The position numbers and the translations under genes are program-made. Under the pieces are notes generated by a model that was not told the DNA's origin, made no database searches, and saw only the letters and a list, made by a program, of their open reading frames with translations. Below, one piece after another: positions 1 to 8,668 of a stretch of 64,000 nucleotides of DNA. The DNA is from UBA4421 sp028228615 (GTDB lineage Bacteria > Pseudomonadota > Gammaproteobacteria > Pseudomonadales > Azotimanducaceae), in NCBI GenBank assembly GCA_028228615.1, contig JAOJBS010000006.1:49570-113569 (forward strand). Direction: 5' to 3'. Position 1 is the stretch's first letter, and each line of letters opens with the position of its first letter.

Positions 1-1
1 C

Positions 2-814
2 GACCTTGCAGATATGCGGGGTGGTTTGAATATGCTGGATTTAGGTCAGGCGTGTCCTCAAGGCTTTGCCCTAGGGCAGGTTCAAGCGGCCTGTGGTGAG
101 GCGGCTGTGGCCGCAGTGGAATACGCGGCTAAGGCCTGCATTGCAGGGCAAGTAGCCGCAATGGTCACGGCGCCCATTAACAAGGAAGCCATTCACGCCG
201 CGGGCTATGTAAATGATATTGGGCATCAGGAAATTTTGGCACGGTTGTCAGGGGTGGAACGCACAGCGACCATGCTCATGACCCCCGGGTTGAAGGTCGT
301 ACATCTCTCTACCCATAAATCTCTGATTCAAGCCGCACAGTACGTCACTCAAGAGTCGGTCTTTGCCAAGTTAGATTTGATTCATGAGACCTTAACGGCT
401 TGGGGTTTGCCACAGCCGCGCATCGCGGTGGCGGCATTGAACCCTCATGGCGGCGAAGGCGGGTTATTAGGCCGAGAAGAAATTGATGCCATTGCGCCTG
501 CCGTGGTGCAGGCTCAGAGCAAGGGCTTCAACGTCACCGGGCCATTACCCGCAGATTCAATATTTAATCGTGCCATTGAGGGCGAATTTGATGTGGTGTT
601 GGCGCTGTATCACGACCAAGGTCACATAGCGATTAAGGTACATAACTTTCACGAGTCCACTACCGCGACACTGGGCATACCCTTTGTCCGCACCTCGGTA
701 GACCACGGCACGGCGTTTGATATTGCGGGCCAGGGCATAGCAGACGCCACGGGTTTAGTAGCGGCCATTACAGCGGCCCAAGCCATTGTTAGCAAAAATC
801 TAGCCTCTTTATAA
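2..814 (+). CDS. PdxA-family 4-phosphate dehydrogenase, 5'-truncated
   Basis: C-terminal part of a PdxA-fold NAD-dependent dehydrogenase; the frame is open to the window edge, so the N-terminus is missing. Seen: the VTAPINK and GHQE segments that bind the phosphorylated substrate, and three probable metal-binding histidine motifs (HLSTHKSL, YHDQGH, SVDHGTA). Family knowledge: PdxA oxidises 4-hydroxythreonine-4-phosphate in pyridoxal phosphate synthesis, while paralogues act on threonate-4-phosphate or on aromatic cis-diols (TphB type). Its place ahead of an alcohol dehydrogenase, a FAH-fold enzyme and a molybdenum hydroxylase, rather than beside ksgA/surA, makes a catabolic paralogue more likely than vitamin B6 synthesis. 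That is inference; the substrate is unknown. Confidence 0.85.
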   Translation, partial: DLADMRGGLNMLDLGQACPQGFALGQVQAACGEAAVAAVEYAAKACIAGQVAAMVTAPINKEAIHAAGYVNDIGHQEILARLSGVERTATMLMTPGLKVVHLSTHKSLIQAAQYVTQESVFAKLDLIHETLTAWGLPQPRIAVAALNPHGGEGGLLGREEIDAIAPAVVQAQSKGFNVTGPLPADSIFNRAIEGEFDVVLALYHDQGHIAIKVHNFHESTTATLGIPFVRTSVDHGTAFDIAGQGIADATGLVAAITAAQAIVSKNLASL

Positions 815-1024
815 GAGCGCTGCTCTACCAATAGCGGATCTGGCCAGCGCCAGGCCTCAAGGGTGATGGTTAGCGTTGAGTAAGCGCGTATTTTCGCACA
901 ATTTTTTTGCGCAATTATTTTCTCAAATATCTTCACATTAGAGGTGGTTTATTTTGCTGGGTGGAGGTGCCTATGGCACACTTCATCTATTAATAAATGC
1001 ATTACTAATGAGAGGGGAAGTGCC

Positions 1025-2107
1025 ATGAAAGCTGCAGTTTTTCGTGAAGTGAACAAACCTATGGAAATCGAAGAGATTTCTGTTTCTAAGCCTGGTCCAA
1101 GAGAAGTGCTTATTCGCACAAAGGCCGCCGGCATTTGTCATAGTGATTTGCACTTTTGGAACGGCAGTTATCCGGGCCAGGTGCCAATGGTACTGGGTCA
1201 CGAGAGTGCCGGTGTGGTCGAGCAAGTGGGTAGTGATGTTCATTACGTTAAGCCCGGCGATCATGTCATTACTTGTCTTTCTGTATTCTGTGGCCATTGT
1301 GAGCAGTGCTTAACCGGGCATATGTCTTTGTGCAACGAGCCAGAAACTAATAGAACAAAAGAAGAAGCGCCGCGCCTGAGTCATAACGATCAACCGTTAA
1401 CTCAGTTTGCTCAGCTCGGTTCTTTTGCTGAGATGATGCTGGTGCACGAACACGCCTTGGTTAAAGTGCGTGAAGATATGCCAATGGACCGCGCTGCTTT
1501 AATCGGCTGTGGTGTAACCACTGGTATTGGCGCAGTTATTCATACCGCTAAAGTAGAGCCAGGTTCAACCGTTGCAGTGATTGGTTGTGGCGGTATTGGT
1601 TTGTCCGCGATTAATGGCGCTGCACTAGCTGGCGCAGCAAGAATTATTGCAGTAGACATGGTGCCTTCTAAGCTAGAACTGGCGCGTAAATTTGGTGCTA
1701 CCGATGTTGTAGATGCCAGCGACGGCGAAGCGGTAGGCAAAGTCATTGAGATGACCGGTGGCGGTGTGCACTATTCTTTTGAAGCCATTGGCCTTAAAGC
1801 CACTGCAGAACAAGCGTTCCAGATGTTGCGTGCCGGTGGTACAGCCACAGTGATTGGTATGATTCCTCCGGGTCAGATGGTTTCTCTACACGGTGTAGAC
1901 TTCTTGTCTGAGAAAAAGATCCAAGGCTCGTTCATGGGTTCAAATCGTTTCCGTGTTGATATGCCAAGATTTATCGACTTCTACCTGCAAGGCAAATTGC
2001 ACTTAGATGATCTTATTTCAAACCGCATTGCGTTGACCGACATCAACGAAGGTATGGAAGCACTTAAGACCGGTGAAATTGCGCGTAGCGTAATTATGTT
2101 CGATTAG
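1025..2107 (+). CDS. Zinc-dependent alcohol dehydrogenase (MDR family)
   Basis: A 360-residue medium-chain dehydrogenase/reductase. Catalytic zinc ligands are recognisable at Cys38, His59-Glu60 and Cys162. The structural zinc site is Cys89, Cys92, Cys95 and Cys103, and the nucleotide-binding loop GCGGIG is at about 187-192. Overall it resembles class III-like or NDMA-type alcohol dehydrogenases. The frame is open further upstream, but the ATG at 1025 is preceded by a purine-rich AGGGGAAG Shine-Dalgarno sequence and begins with the typical MKAAVF start. It is separated by about 210 bases from the PdxA-like gene, so it may have its own promoter, and it is followed closely by the FAH-fold gene. 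The substrate is not deducible. Confidence 0.92.
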   Translation: MKAAVFREVNKPMEIEEISVSKPGPREVLIRTKAAGICHSDLHFWNGSYPGQVPMVLGHESAGVVEQVGSDVHYVKPGDHVITCLSVFCGHCEQCLTGHMSLCNEPETNRTKEEAPRLSHNDQPLTQFAQLGSFAEMMLVHEHALVKVREDMPMDRAALIGCGVTTGIGAVIHTAKVEPGSTVAVIGCGGIGLSAINGAALAGAARIIAVDMVPSKLELARKFGATDVVDASDGEAVGKVIEMTGGGVHYSFEAIGLKATAEQAFQMLRAGGTATVIGMIPPGQMVSLHGVDFLSEKKIQGSFMGSNRFRVDMPRFIDFYLQGKLHLDDLISNRIALTDINEGMEALKTGEIARSVIMFD

Positions 2108-2186
2108 GTATTAGGCACCTAGGCTTAGGCCTGTCGCCGAGAAATCTAACCGAGCATTCAAAGAAACAGTTCGTCAAGGAGAAGTT

Positions 2187-3044
2187 ATGCGCTGGCTTTC
2201 ATTTGTTCGTAATGGCCGTAGTACTTATGGTTATGTAGTTGTCGACGAAGCAGGCGCTGAAGGCGTTGTTGATGTTGGCGCAAAAGCTGAGTATTCAACG
2301 CTTCGCCAAGCTATTGCAGCTCAGGCGCTAGAGACTTTGCCAGCCTCCTGTGGTGACCAGGCCGACCTACCTTTGGAAGGTCTGGAATACGCGCCCACCA
2401 TAACTGATCCTGCGAAAATTCTTTGTGTAGGGTTAAATTACAAAGAGCATCAGGAAGAAACTGGTCGCGGTGGTGAAGGTTTTCCTACCGTCTTTGTGCG
2501 TTTTGCAGCGGCTCAAATGGGCCACTTGCAGCCTATGGTTAGACCCATCGAATCCGCCACCTTAGATTTTGAGGGCGAGATTGCCATGATTATTGGTAAG
2601 GGTGGCCGTCGCATCAGCCGTTCAAATGCTCTGTCCCACGTGGTCGGCTTTGGGATTTATAACGATGGCAGCGTGCGCGAGTATCAACGTCAAACCAGTC
2701 AATTTACCCCTGGCAAAAACTTTTCCAACACCGGTGGTTTTGGCCCTTGGATGATGACCATGGACGAGATTGGTGATTTGTCGCAAATGGAAATTACCAC
2801 TCGCCTGAATGGTGAAGTAATGCAGCACGCCCAAGCCAATATGTTGGTGCATGGGTTTGCAGAGCTCATAGAATATTGTTCTACCTTTATCGACCTTGAA
2901 CCAGGTGACGTCATTGTTACTGGCACGCCCGGCGGCGTTGGCGCTGCGCGCAAGCCGCCAGTGTTTATGGACGACGGCGACCAAATTGAGGTTGAAGTAA
3001 ACCCCATTGGTATTTTGCGCAACCCAGTAGTGGGTGAAAATTAG
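2187..3044 (+). CDS. Fumarylacetoacetate hydrolase family protein
   Basis: A 285-residue FAH-fold enzyme. After a short N-terminal domain the catalytic domain starts near residue 78 (ILCVGLNYKEH). Metal ligands are visible in DFEGE (127-131) and around Asp160 (NDGSVREYQ), and the closing motif is VTGTPGGVG. Members cleave C-C bonds or hydrate, isomerise or decarboxylate 2-oxo-acids late in aromatic and sugar-acid degradation. AAGGAGAAG lies just before the ATG. It sits between the zinc dehydrogenase and the molybdenum hydroxylase subunit with only 28 bases to the latter, so it is probably co-transcribed and handles an intermediate of the same pathway. The exact reaction cannot be assigned from sequence. 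Confidence 0.92.
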   Translation: MRWLSFVRNGRSTYGYVVVDEAGAEGVVDVGAKAEYSTLRQAIAAQALETLPASCGDQADLPLEGLEYAPTITDPAKILCVGLNYKEHQEETGRGGEGFPTVFVRFAAAQMGHLQPMVRPIESATLDFEGEIAMIIGKGGRRISRSNALSHVVGFGIYNDGSVREYQRQTSQFTPGKNFSNTGGFGPWMMTMDEIGDLSQMEITTRLNGEVMQHAQANMLVHGFAELIEYCSTFIDLEPGDVIVTGTPGGVGAARKPPVFMDDGDQIEVEVNPIGILRNPVVGEN

Positions 3045-3072
3045 TAACAATGTCTATGGGTGAGCATAACCG

Positions 3073-5361
3073 GTGAAGTTTGGTATAGGTCAAAGCGTTC
3101 CTCGCTCTGAGGACCCACGTTTGATTACAGGTCAGGGTGAATACACCGATGACATCAATAGGCCCAATCAACTTTACTTGCGCGTTTTAAGATCACCTTA
3201 CGCCCATGGGCATATTACTGAGTTAGATATTGCCGACGCCCTGACCAGCCCTGGCGTTAAAGCGGTCTATTTAGCGAAAGACATATCCCATCTTGGTAAC
3301 TTACCTTGTAGAGCAGTGCTCAAAGACGCTCAGGGTAATGACGCCTTTATTCCAGACCGCCCCATTCTTGCCCAAGATAAAGTGTTATTTGTGGGCCATG
3401 CCATTGCAGCCGTTATTGCGGATTCGCCAGAGCATGCTGAAAATGCGGTTGAAGCCATTCTGCTCAGTGTCGACGATCTGCCTGCCTGCGCGGACCCAAG
3501 TCGCGCCTTAGATCCAGATACCCAACCGTTACATGACGCGCAGAACTCAAATCTTTGTGTGCATTTTGAAAAAGGTGAGCGTCAGCGAGTAGATGAAGCA
3601 CTAGCCACCAGTGCGCATAAGGTCGTTGTAGATTTGGTCAATAACCGTGTGGCACCCAGTCCCTTAGAGCCGCGAGCGTGTTTGGCAGAGCCCACACAAG
3701 AGGGCTTCACCTTATATAACCCAAGCCAAGGTGCGGTTGCTCAGAAGATGATTCTGACTAAGATTTTTTCCTTTGATAAGCAACAGCTTAGACTGATTTC
3801 GCCAGATACCGGCGGCGGTTTTGGTATTCGCGGAGAAATTCATCCAGAAACCTGTTTAGTACTTTACGCAGCTCAGCAATTGTCTGTGCCGGTAAAATAC
3901 ACTGGCGACAGATCAGAAATGTTTCTCAGTGATTCTCATGGCCGCGACAATTTGACTCAGGCTACCGCCGGGTTCGACGCTCAAGGCCATTTGACCGCAC
4001 TGCGCGTGGAGACCACCGCAAACTTAGGCGCTTTTTGCTCTGCGGCGGGCCCCTTTGTACCCACCATGGCCGGTGGGCGTATTGTTGGCACGGTCTACCG
4101 CATTCCTCATGTCGATCACTCGGTCCGCTGTGTTTACACCAATACAATGCCCGTTGCTGCATATCGCGGTGCCGGTCGTCCGGAAGCATGTTATGTCATG
4201 GAGCGACTGTTGGAAGCCGCAGCAAAACAGCTAAATATGGACTCCATAGCGCTGCGCAAACTCAACTTTATCAGCGCCGCTGAGATGCCCTATACCATGC
4301 CGTCAGGGGTGACCTTGAGTAGTGGCGAGTTTGCCCAGACTTTAGATTTAGCGCTGCTTAATGCAGATTGGCACAGCTTTGAAGCACGTCAACAAGCAAG
4401 TCAGGCCCGTGGTCTGATGCGTGGGCGTGGTCTGGGGTTTTATGTGGAATCCAGTGGTGGTGGGCCAGAAGAAGAAGCCCGTATCACCATACATGATGAC
4501 GGTGCTATTGATGTTGTGGTGGGTACTTTCTCCCACGGCCAAGGGCACCGCACAACTTACGCGCAAATCCTCAGTGAAACTTTAGATGTAGATTTTGACA
4601 GCATTAACATCATTCAAGGTGATACCGATGCGGTGCATTTTGGTGGCGGTACCGGTGGCTCTCGATCGTCGCAGATGGGTGGCATTGCCGTGCAGCGCGC
4701 TGCCTCAGGTGTACTTGAAGATGCCAAGGTCATCGCCGCAGAAATGCTGCAAGCGTCTTTGCCAACAATCTCTTATGCTCAAGGTGTGTTTACAGCGTCT
4801 ACCACAGACTCCCAAGTGAGCTTGCCCCAAGTAGCCATAGCCGCCAAAGAAGCCCAATTCGGCGGCGCGGGATTAACCAAGCTACTTCGTTACAATCGTG
4901 GAGAAGGCTTTACCTTTCCCAACGGTTGTCATATCTCGGAAGTAGAAGTAGACGTTGAAACCGGAGTGGTTAACGTTGTTGCTTATACCGCAGTGGATGA
5001 TTGCGGGCGGGTGATTAATCCGCTGCTGGCAACGGGTCAGGTACATGGCGGCGTGGTTCAAGGCATAGGCCAAGCACTGTTTGAGAACATTGTATATGAC
5101 GACGATGGTCAATTGCTGAGTGGTAGCTTGATGGACTATGCCATGCCCAGAGCCTCTCAGGTAGGGGATATCCAAGTTAGCTTTAACGAAGTGTTAGATC
5201 CGAATAACGAGTTGGGTGTTAAAGGTATTGGCGAAGGGGGTGCATGCGCTGCTCCGTCAGCGGTGGTTAACGCGGTACTAGATGCCCTAGCTCCACTGGG
5301 CGTTGAATCTTTAGACATGCCGCTGACACCCGAGCGTGTTTGGCGAAGTATGCGAGACTAA
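3073..5361 (+). CDS. Xanthine dehydrogenase-family molybdopterin-binding large subunit
   Basis: A 762-residue CoxL/XdhB-type large subunit. An in-frame stop at 3067 makes the GTG at 3073 the first usable start. The active-site loop reads AYRGAGR (363-369), the signature of form II CoxL-like proteins rather than true carbon monoxide dehydrogenase. The catalytic Glu is present in GIGEGG (Glu721). Family knowledge: this subunit binds molybdenum-cytosine dinucleotide and hydroxylates aldehydes or heterocycles, passing electrons through separate [2Fe-2S] and FAD subunits. Neither partner gene is adjacent: the upstream neighbour is the FAH-fold gene and the downstream one is a thiamine-diphosphate enzyme. 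Partners must be encoded elsewhere, or the enzyme is unusual. Confidence 0.9.
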   Translation: MKFGIGQSVPRSEDPRLITGQGEYTDDINRPNQLYLRVLRSPYAHGHITELDIADALTSPGVKAVYLAKDISHLGNLPCRAVLKDAQGNDAFIPDRPILAQDKVLFVGHAIAAVIADSPEHAENAVEAILLSVDDLPACADPSRALDPDTQPLHDAQNSNLCVHFEKGERQRVDEALATSAHKVVVDLVNNRVAPSPLEPRACLAEPTQEGFTLYNPSQGAVAQKMILTKIFSFDKQQLRLISPDTGGGFGIRGEIHPETCLVLYAAQQLSVPVKYTGDRSEMFLSDSHGRDNLTQATAGFDAQGHLTALRVETTANLGAFCSAAGPFVPTMAGGRIVGTVYRIPHVDHSVRCVYTNTMPVAAYRGAGRPEACYVMERLLEAAAKQLNMDSIALRKLNFISAAEMPYTMPSGVTLSSGEFAQTLDLALLNADWHSFEARQQASQARGLMRGRGLGFYVESSGGGPEEEARITIHDDGAIDVVVGTFSHGQGHRTTYAQILSETLDVDFDSINIIQGDTDAVHFGGGTGGSRSSQMGGIAVQRAASGVLEDAKVIAAEMLQASLPTISYAQGVFTASTTDSQVSLPQVAIAAKEAQFGGAGLTKLLRYNRGEGFTFPNGCHISEVEVDVETGVVNVVAYTAVDDCGRVINPLLATGQVHGGVVQGIGQALFENIVYDDDGQLLSGSLMDYAMPRASQVGDIQVSFNEVLDPNNELGVKGIGEGGACAAPSAVVNAVLDALAPLGVESLDMPLTPERVWRSMRD

Positions 5362-5370
5362 GACTTTTGG

Positions 5371-5406
5371 CCCTTAACCAAGCCCTTAATCAAGCGCTTA
5401 ACCTTG
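5371..5406 (+). repeat. Three imperfect 12-bp tandem repeats
   Basis: Immediately behind the molybdenum hydroxylase stop codon are three head-to-tail 12-mers, CCCTTAACCAAG, CCCTTAATCAAG and CGCTTAACCTTG. They lie in the 215-base gap before the thiamine-diphosphate enzyme. Function is unknown; a regulator binding site or simple slippage are both possible. Confidence 0.5.
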
Positions 5407-5576
5407 TTTTAACCCTACCCGCAATTTAAGTCCAAGGGCGGTATCTAAACAGTGTGGTACTGCGCCTGCTTGACAGGCTGAGCTTGTCGCCTAATAGTTC
5501 TAGCTCTTGATCCGGGAGGGCTTGGAAGATTTAACATCTTATGGCCCCTCTGATTTTTATCGATTTAGGAGTCTCT

Positions 5577-7247
5577 ATGTCCAGCAATACATCAGATTTT
5601 ACCGGTGCAGATCTAATCGCCGACGCCTTAGCGCAACTTGAGGTGGAACACGTCTTTGCTATCGTCAGTATTCACAACATGCCCATACTGGACGCCATAA
5701 ACCGCCTCGGTAAAAGTCAAATTATCGACGTGCGCCACGAGCAGGCTGGAACCCACGCGGCAGATGGTTATGCCCGCGCTAGCGGTAAGCTCGGCGTGAT
5801 GATTGCCTCTACTGGTCCCGGTACATCAAATACCGTTACCGGTCTTTATGAAGCCCAGTACGGGTCCTCCAGAGTGTTGGTCATTACTGGTCAGGCAGAA
5901 ACGGCATTTTATGGCCGTGGCCTTAGTTACGTTCATGAGGCTGAAAATCAAGTACCCATGTTGGCATCCGTATGCCGAAGAGTGGAAAGCCCTCGTCACG
6001 TAAATCAATTAGGCAGCGCCTTTAGCGCAGTAGTAAACGATATGTTCACCGGTCGAGGAGCGCCTGGGGCCATTGAAATACCCATTGATATTCAGTATGC
6101 CGACGCTCAGCGCATACAAGTGTCTCTGCCAAGCAATGAGACCTTTGTGCCAGATGCAAACCAGATAAGTAAAGTTGTTAGCGCTCTATGCGAATCTTCC
6201 AAGCGAATTATCGTAGCTGGTGGCGGTGTGATTGCGGCAAATGCCCATAAAGAGCTTTTGGCGTTGGCAGAGCTTTTGGATGCTCCGGTTTTGACCACAG
6301 TAGATGGGCGCGGTGTTATTCCCGAAGATCATCCGTTATGCATGGGGAATTATTACAATTCAGCGGGCATCTATAATGCCATTCAAGGCGCGGATTTAAC
6401 TCTGGCTATTGGCACTAAGTTCGCGGTGGGCGTAGATGGTCAATTCGCCAGCCAAACCCCACCAGGAAAATTGGTACACATTGATATCGATGGCAACATG
6501 ATCGGTCGCACGCACACAGCACATATTGGCGTCATCGCTGATGCAAAATTGGCGCTGCAAGGCATCAATGCTGAGCGTCGGGAAATACTGCCTAACGACG
6601 GTCAGTTCAATGCCAAGCTTTGGGAGTCAAGAGACGGTGTGCGTAAGGCTATGCGTGCTCGCTTGGGTGATGATTGGCCGCTAGTGATGGATTGCATTCG
6701 TGAGAAATTACCAAGAGACAGCGTGTTTGTCCGTGACCAAACAATTTCCGCCTACAATTGGGGCAACCAGCAGTTTCCGATCCTTGAGCCACGCACCTCG
6801 ATAAACCCCACCTCAGGGGCAATTGGTCCCGGCTTTCCCATGAGCGTGGGCGCGGCCATAGCGAGCAAGCGCAAAACTATGGTCATTCACGGGGACGGTG
6901 GCTTTATGTTTCATGCCACTGAACTGGCCACCTGCGCCCAGTATCAGGCGCCGCTGATTATTTGCGTATTCAATGATTCGGGGTATGGGATTTTGCGCTG
7001 GTTGCAGCAGAACCGTTTTGGTCGGGTAAATGAAACAGACTTAGGCAAAGTGGCTTTTGCTCAGATGGCCCAAAGTATGGGTGTACCGGGCCAGCGCGTA
7101 GCCAGTGTCGAGGCTTTCGCACAGGCAATGGATTTAGCAATGGAGACAAAGGGTCCCTACCTTATTGATGTAGATATGGAGCACTTTGCTCCCATGGAAA
7201 TATCGCTGATGCCAAAGCAAAAGGTTGAAGTCGATATACGTGATTAG
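5577..7247 (+). CDS. Thiamine-diphosphate-binding enzyme (acetolactate synthase-like)
   Basis: A 556-residue ThDP enzyme of the AHAS/benzoylformate decarboxylase superfamily. The pyrimidine-domain catalytic Glu is Glu55 in VRHEQAG, followed by the ASTGPGTSN segment. The ThDP/magnesium motif is GDGG at 439 with Asn466-Asp467 closing it at the expected distance. A central Rossmann-like domain (about 190-330) is present. An upstream in-frame ATG exists at 5541, but TAGGAG five bases before 5577 favours the start used here. No small regulatory subunit (ilvN) follows, so branched-chain amino acid synthesis is unlikely. The context suggests decarboxylation or ligation of a 2-oxo-acid from the preceding catabolic cluster. 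The specific substrate is unknown. Confidence 0.9.
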   Translation: MSSNTSDFTGADLIADALAQLEVEHVFAIVSIHNMPILDAINRLGKSQIIDVRHEQAGTHAADGYARASGKLGVMIASTGPGTSNTVTGLYEAQYGSSRVLVITGQAETAFYGRGLSYVHEAENQVPMLASVCRRVESPRHVNQLGSAFSAVVNDMFTGRGAPGAIEIPIDIQYADAQRIQVSLPSNETFVPDANQISKVVSALCESSKRIIVAGGGVIAANAHKELLALAELLDAPVLTTVDGRGVIPEDHPLCMGNYYNSAGIYNAIQGADLTLAIGTKFAVGVDGQFASQTPPGKLVHIDIDGNMIGRTHTAHIGVIADAKLALQGINAERREILPNDGQFNAKLWESRDGVRKAMRARLGDDWPLVMDCIREKLPRDSVFVRDQTISAYNWGNQQFPILEPRTSINPTSGAIGPGFPMSVGAAIASKRKTMVIHGDGGFMFHATELATCAQYQAPLIICVFNDSGYGILRWLQQNRFGRVNETDLGKVAFAQMAQSMGVPGQRVASVEAFAQAMDLAMETKGPYLIDVDMEHFAPMEISLMPKQKVEVDIRD

Positions 7248-7256
7248 GGATCTAAC

Positions 7257-7289
7257 CCGGCTGGCTGCTCAACTTTGCAGTAGCCGGGG
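7257..7289. terminator. Hairpin between convergent genes
   Basis: CCCGGCT (7257-7263) pairs with AGCCGGG (7283-7289), and CTGC/GCAG extends the stem inside. It lies between the convergent thiamine-diphosphate enzyme and PQQ-type dehydrogenase genes. There is no strong T-run, so terminator function is tentative. Confidence 0.4.
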
Positions 7290-7308
7290 CCTTATGCCGT
7301 TGCCTGTG

Positions 7309-8520
7309 TTAGTTGGCGGCCAGCGCGTTGTTGTAGCGCACTAAGTACACTGCGCCTGCTGTGTCGTCCGAGACCAGCAGGTGACCTTCCTTAGTTTGCA
7401 GCACATCATTGGGTCTACCCCAGGCCTCCTCACCTTCTAACCAGCCGTGGATAAAGGGTTTGTAAACCGGCTTGCCCGCGGCATCCATAGTCATAACCGT
7501 TAACTGATAGCCCACCTTGGCACTTCTATTCCACGAACCGCGTTCAGCGACAAAGAGCGAATTTTTGTACTGGGCTGGGAACTGTGCACCGGTATAAAAA
7601 GTCATGCCAATAGGCGCTGAGTGCGCTTGAATGCGCACGGCAGCAGGCTTGAAATCGTACTTCGCGGCATCCGCATGGTCGCCGAACTTCGGGTCCTTGA
7701 TTATGCCCGGGGCCTTACTTGCATTGTTTGAGTGAACGAAAGGGTAGCCAAAGTGCAGTGCTTTGGTATTTGCTGCTGGAATGACATTGAGCTCATCTGC
7801 CGGAATATCGTCGCCCAGTATATCCCGCCCGTTATTGCTCACCCACAAGTCTTTGCTTTCTGGATGCCATGCAAAACCTACAACGTTGCGCAGACCCTCG
7901 GCGATAATCTCGGTAGCACCGGTCGTTGGGTCCATGCGCAGCATCGTGGCAAAGCGTTTATCTTCAGAAAGGCAAATATTGCACGGCGCACCAACGGGCA
8001 CGTAAAGCATGCCGTCTTCGCCAAACTTAATGTACTTCCAGCCGTGGTGGGCTTTCTTTGGCAGTGTATCCGTCACCACGTCGAACTCAGGGTTGGCTTT
8101 CAAGTGGTCTTCGATGTCATTCACACGAAGCACTTTGGACACTGCGGCAATGTATAGGTCGCCATTAGCCAAGGCTAAACCGCTGGGTTCATTGAGGTCA
8201 CTAAATAGGGTGATCACTTTTGGGCTCGCAGCGGTTAACGCGTTGGGTATGGCGTAGACATTGCCAGACTTGCGTGACCCGACAATAAGCGTGCCGTTTT
8301 CGGTGAGGGCAAGCTGCCGTGCTTTGGGCACTGAAAAGGGTAATTTAGTAATAGTGAAGCCGGCAGGCGCAGTCAGCCTAGGATCCGCGTGGGCGGACAG
8401 CAATACGCTGCCTAATCCTAGGATCAATGTCAGTTTTTTAGTAATGCTTAGAAAGCTTGAGCGGCTTTTTGACTTTACCGCAGTTGCAGCGGTGACGCGT
8501 TGTTTCTTCATTGTTCTCAT
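7309..8520 (-). CDS. PQQ-dependent sugar dehydrogenase-like secreted protein (sorbosone dehydrogenase family)
   Basis: A 403-residue beta-propeller protein of the L-sorbosone/aldose sugar dehydrogenase family. Behind a basic N-terminus (MRTMKKQR, with alternative ATG four codons in) is a hydrophobic stretch ending in LLSAHA, a plausible signal peptide, so the protein should be periplasmic. Propeller signatures visible: GLRNVVGFAWHPE, the DELN segment after DDIPA, HSAPIGM and the closing GRPNDVL...LLVSDD. Family knowledge: such proteins oxidise aldoses or aldehydes using pyrroloquinoline quinone, or are structural relatives without activity. It is divergent from dinG, sharing a 150-base intergenic region. 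Substrate unknown. Confidence 0.85.
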   Translation of the reverse strand: MRTMKKQRVTAATAVKSKSRSSFLSITKKLTLILGLGSVLLSAHADPRLTAPAGFTITKLPFSVPKARQLALTENGTLIVGSRKSGNVYAIPNALTAASPKVITLFSDLNEPSGLALANGDLYIAAVSKVLRVNDIEDHLKANPEFDVVTDTLPKKAHHGWKYIKFGEDGMLYVPVGAPCNICLSEDKRFATMLRMDPTTGATEIIAEGLRNVVGFAWHPESKDLWVSNNGRDILGDDIPADELNVIPAANTKALHFGYPFVHSNNASKAPGIIKDPKFGDHADAAKYDFKPAAVRIQAHSAPIGMTFYTGAQFPAQYKNSLFVAERGSWNRSAKVGYQLTVMTMDAAGKPVYKPFIHGWLEGEEAWGRPNDVLQTKEGHLLVSDDTAGAVYLVRYNNALAAN

Positions 8521-8668
8521 TGTCTGTTGTTTTTTTCGTCAGGCGGCACCGTCTCACACTCCCTAGGACTATTCAATGTCGTCAAGCGTGGAGTTAAGAA
8601 TTCACCGCGCCGAGAAATATCTCACCTATCTGCTTGGTTTACGCAGCGCTTTCCCGCAAAGTTCGCAC

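Noticed and set aside
2622..3050. 142-residue frame opposite the FAH-fold gene
   Set aside because: Antisense to an intact enzyme with clear motifs; no start signal.
3073..5361. True carbon monoxide dehydrogenase (form I CoxL)
   Set aside because: The active-site loop is AYRGAGR, not the AYxCSFR signature with its cysteine.
8521..8668. LexA box upstream of dinG
   Set aside because: No CTGT-N8-ACAG arrangement found in the intergenic region.
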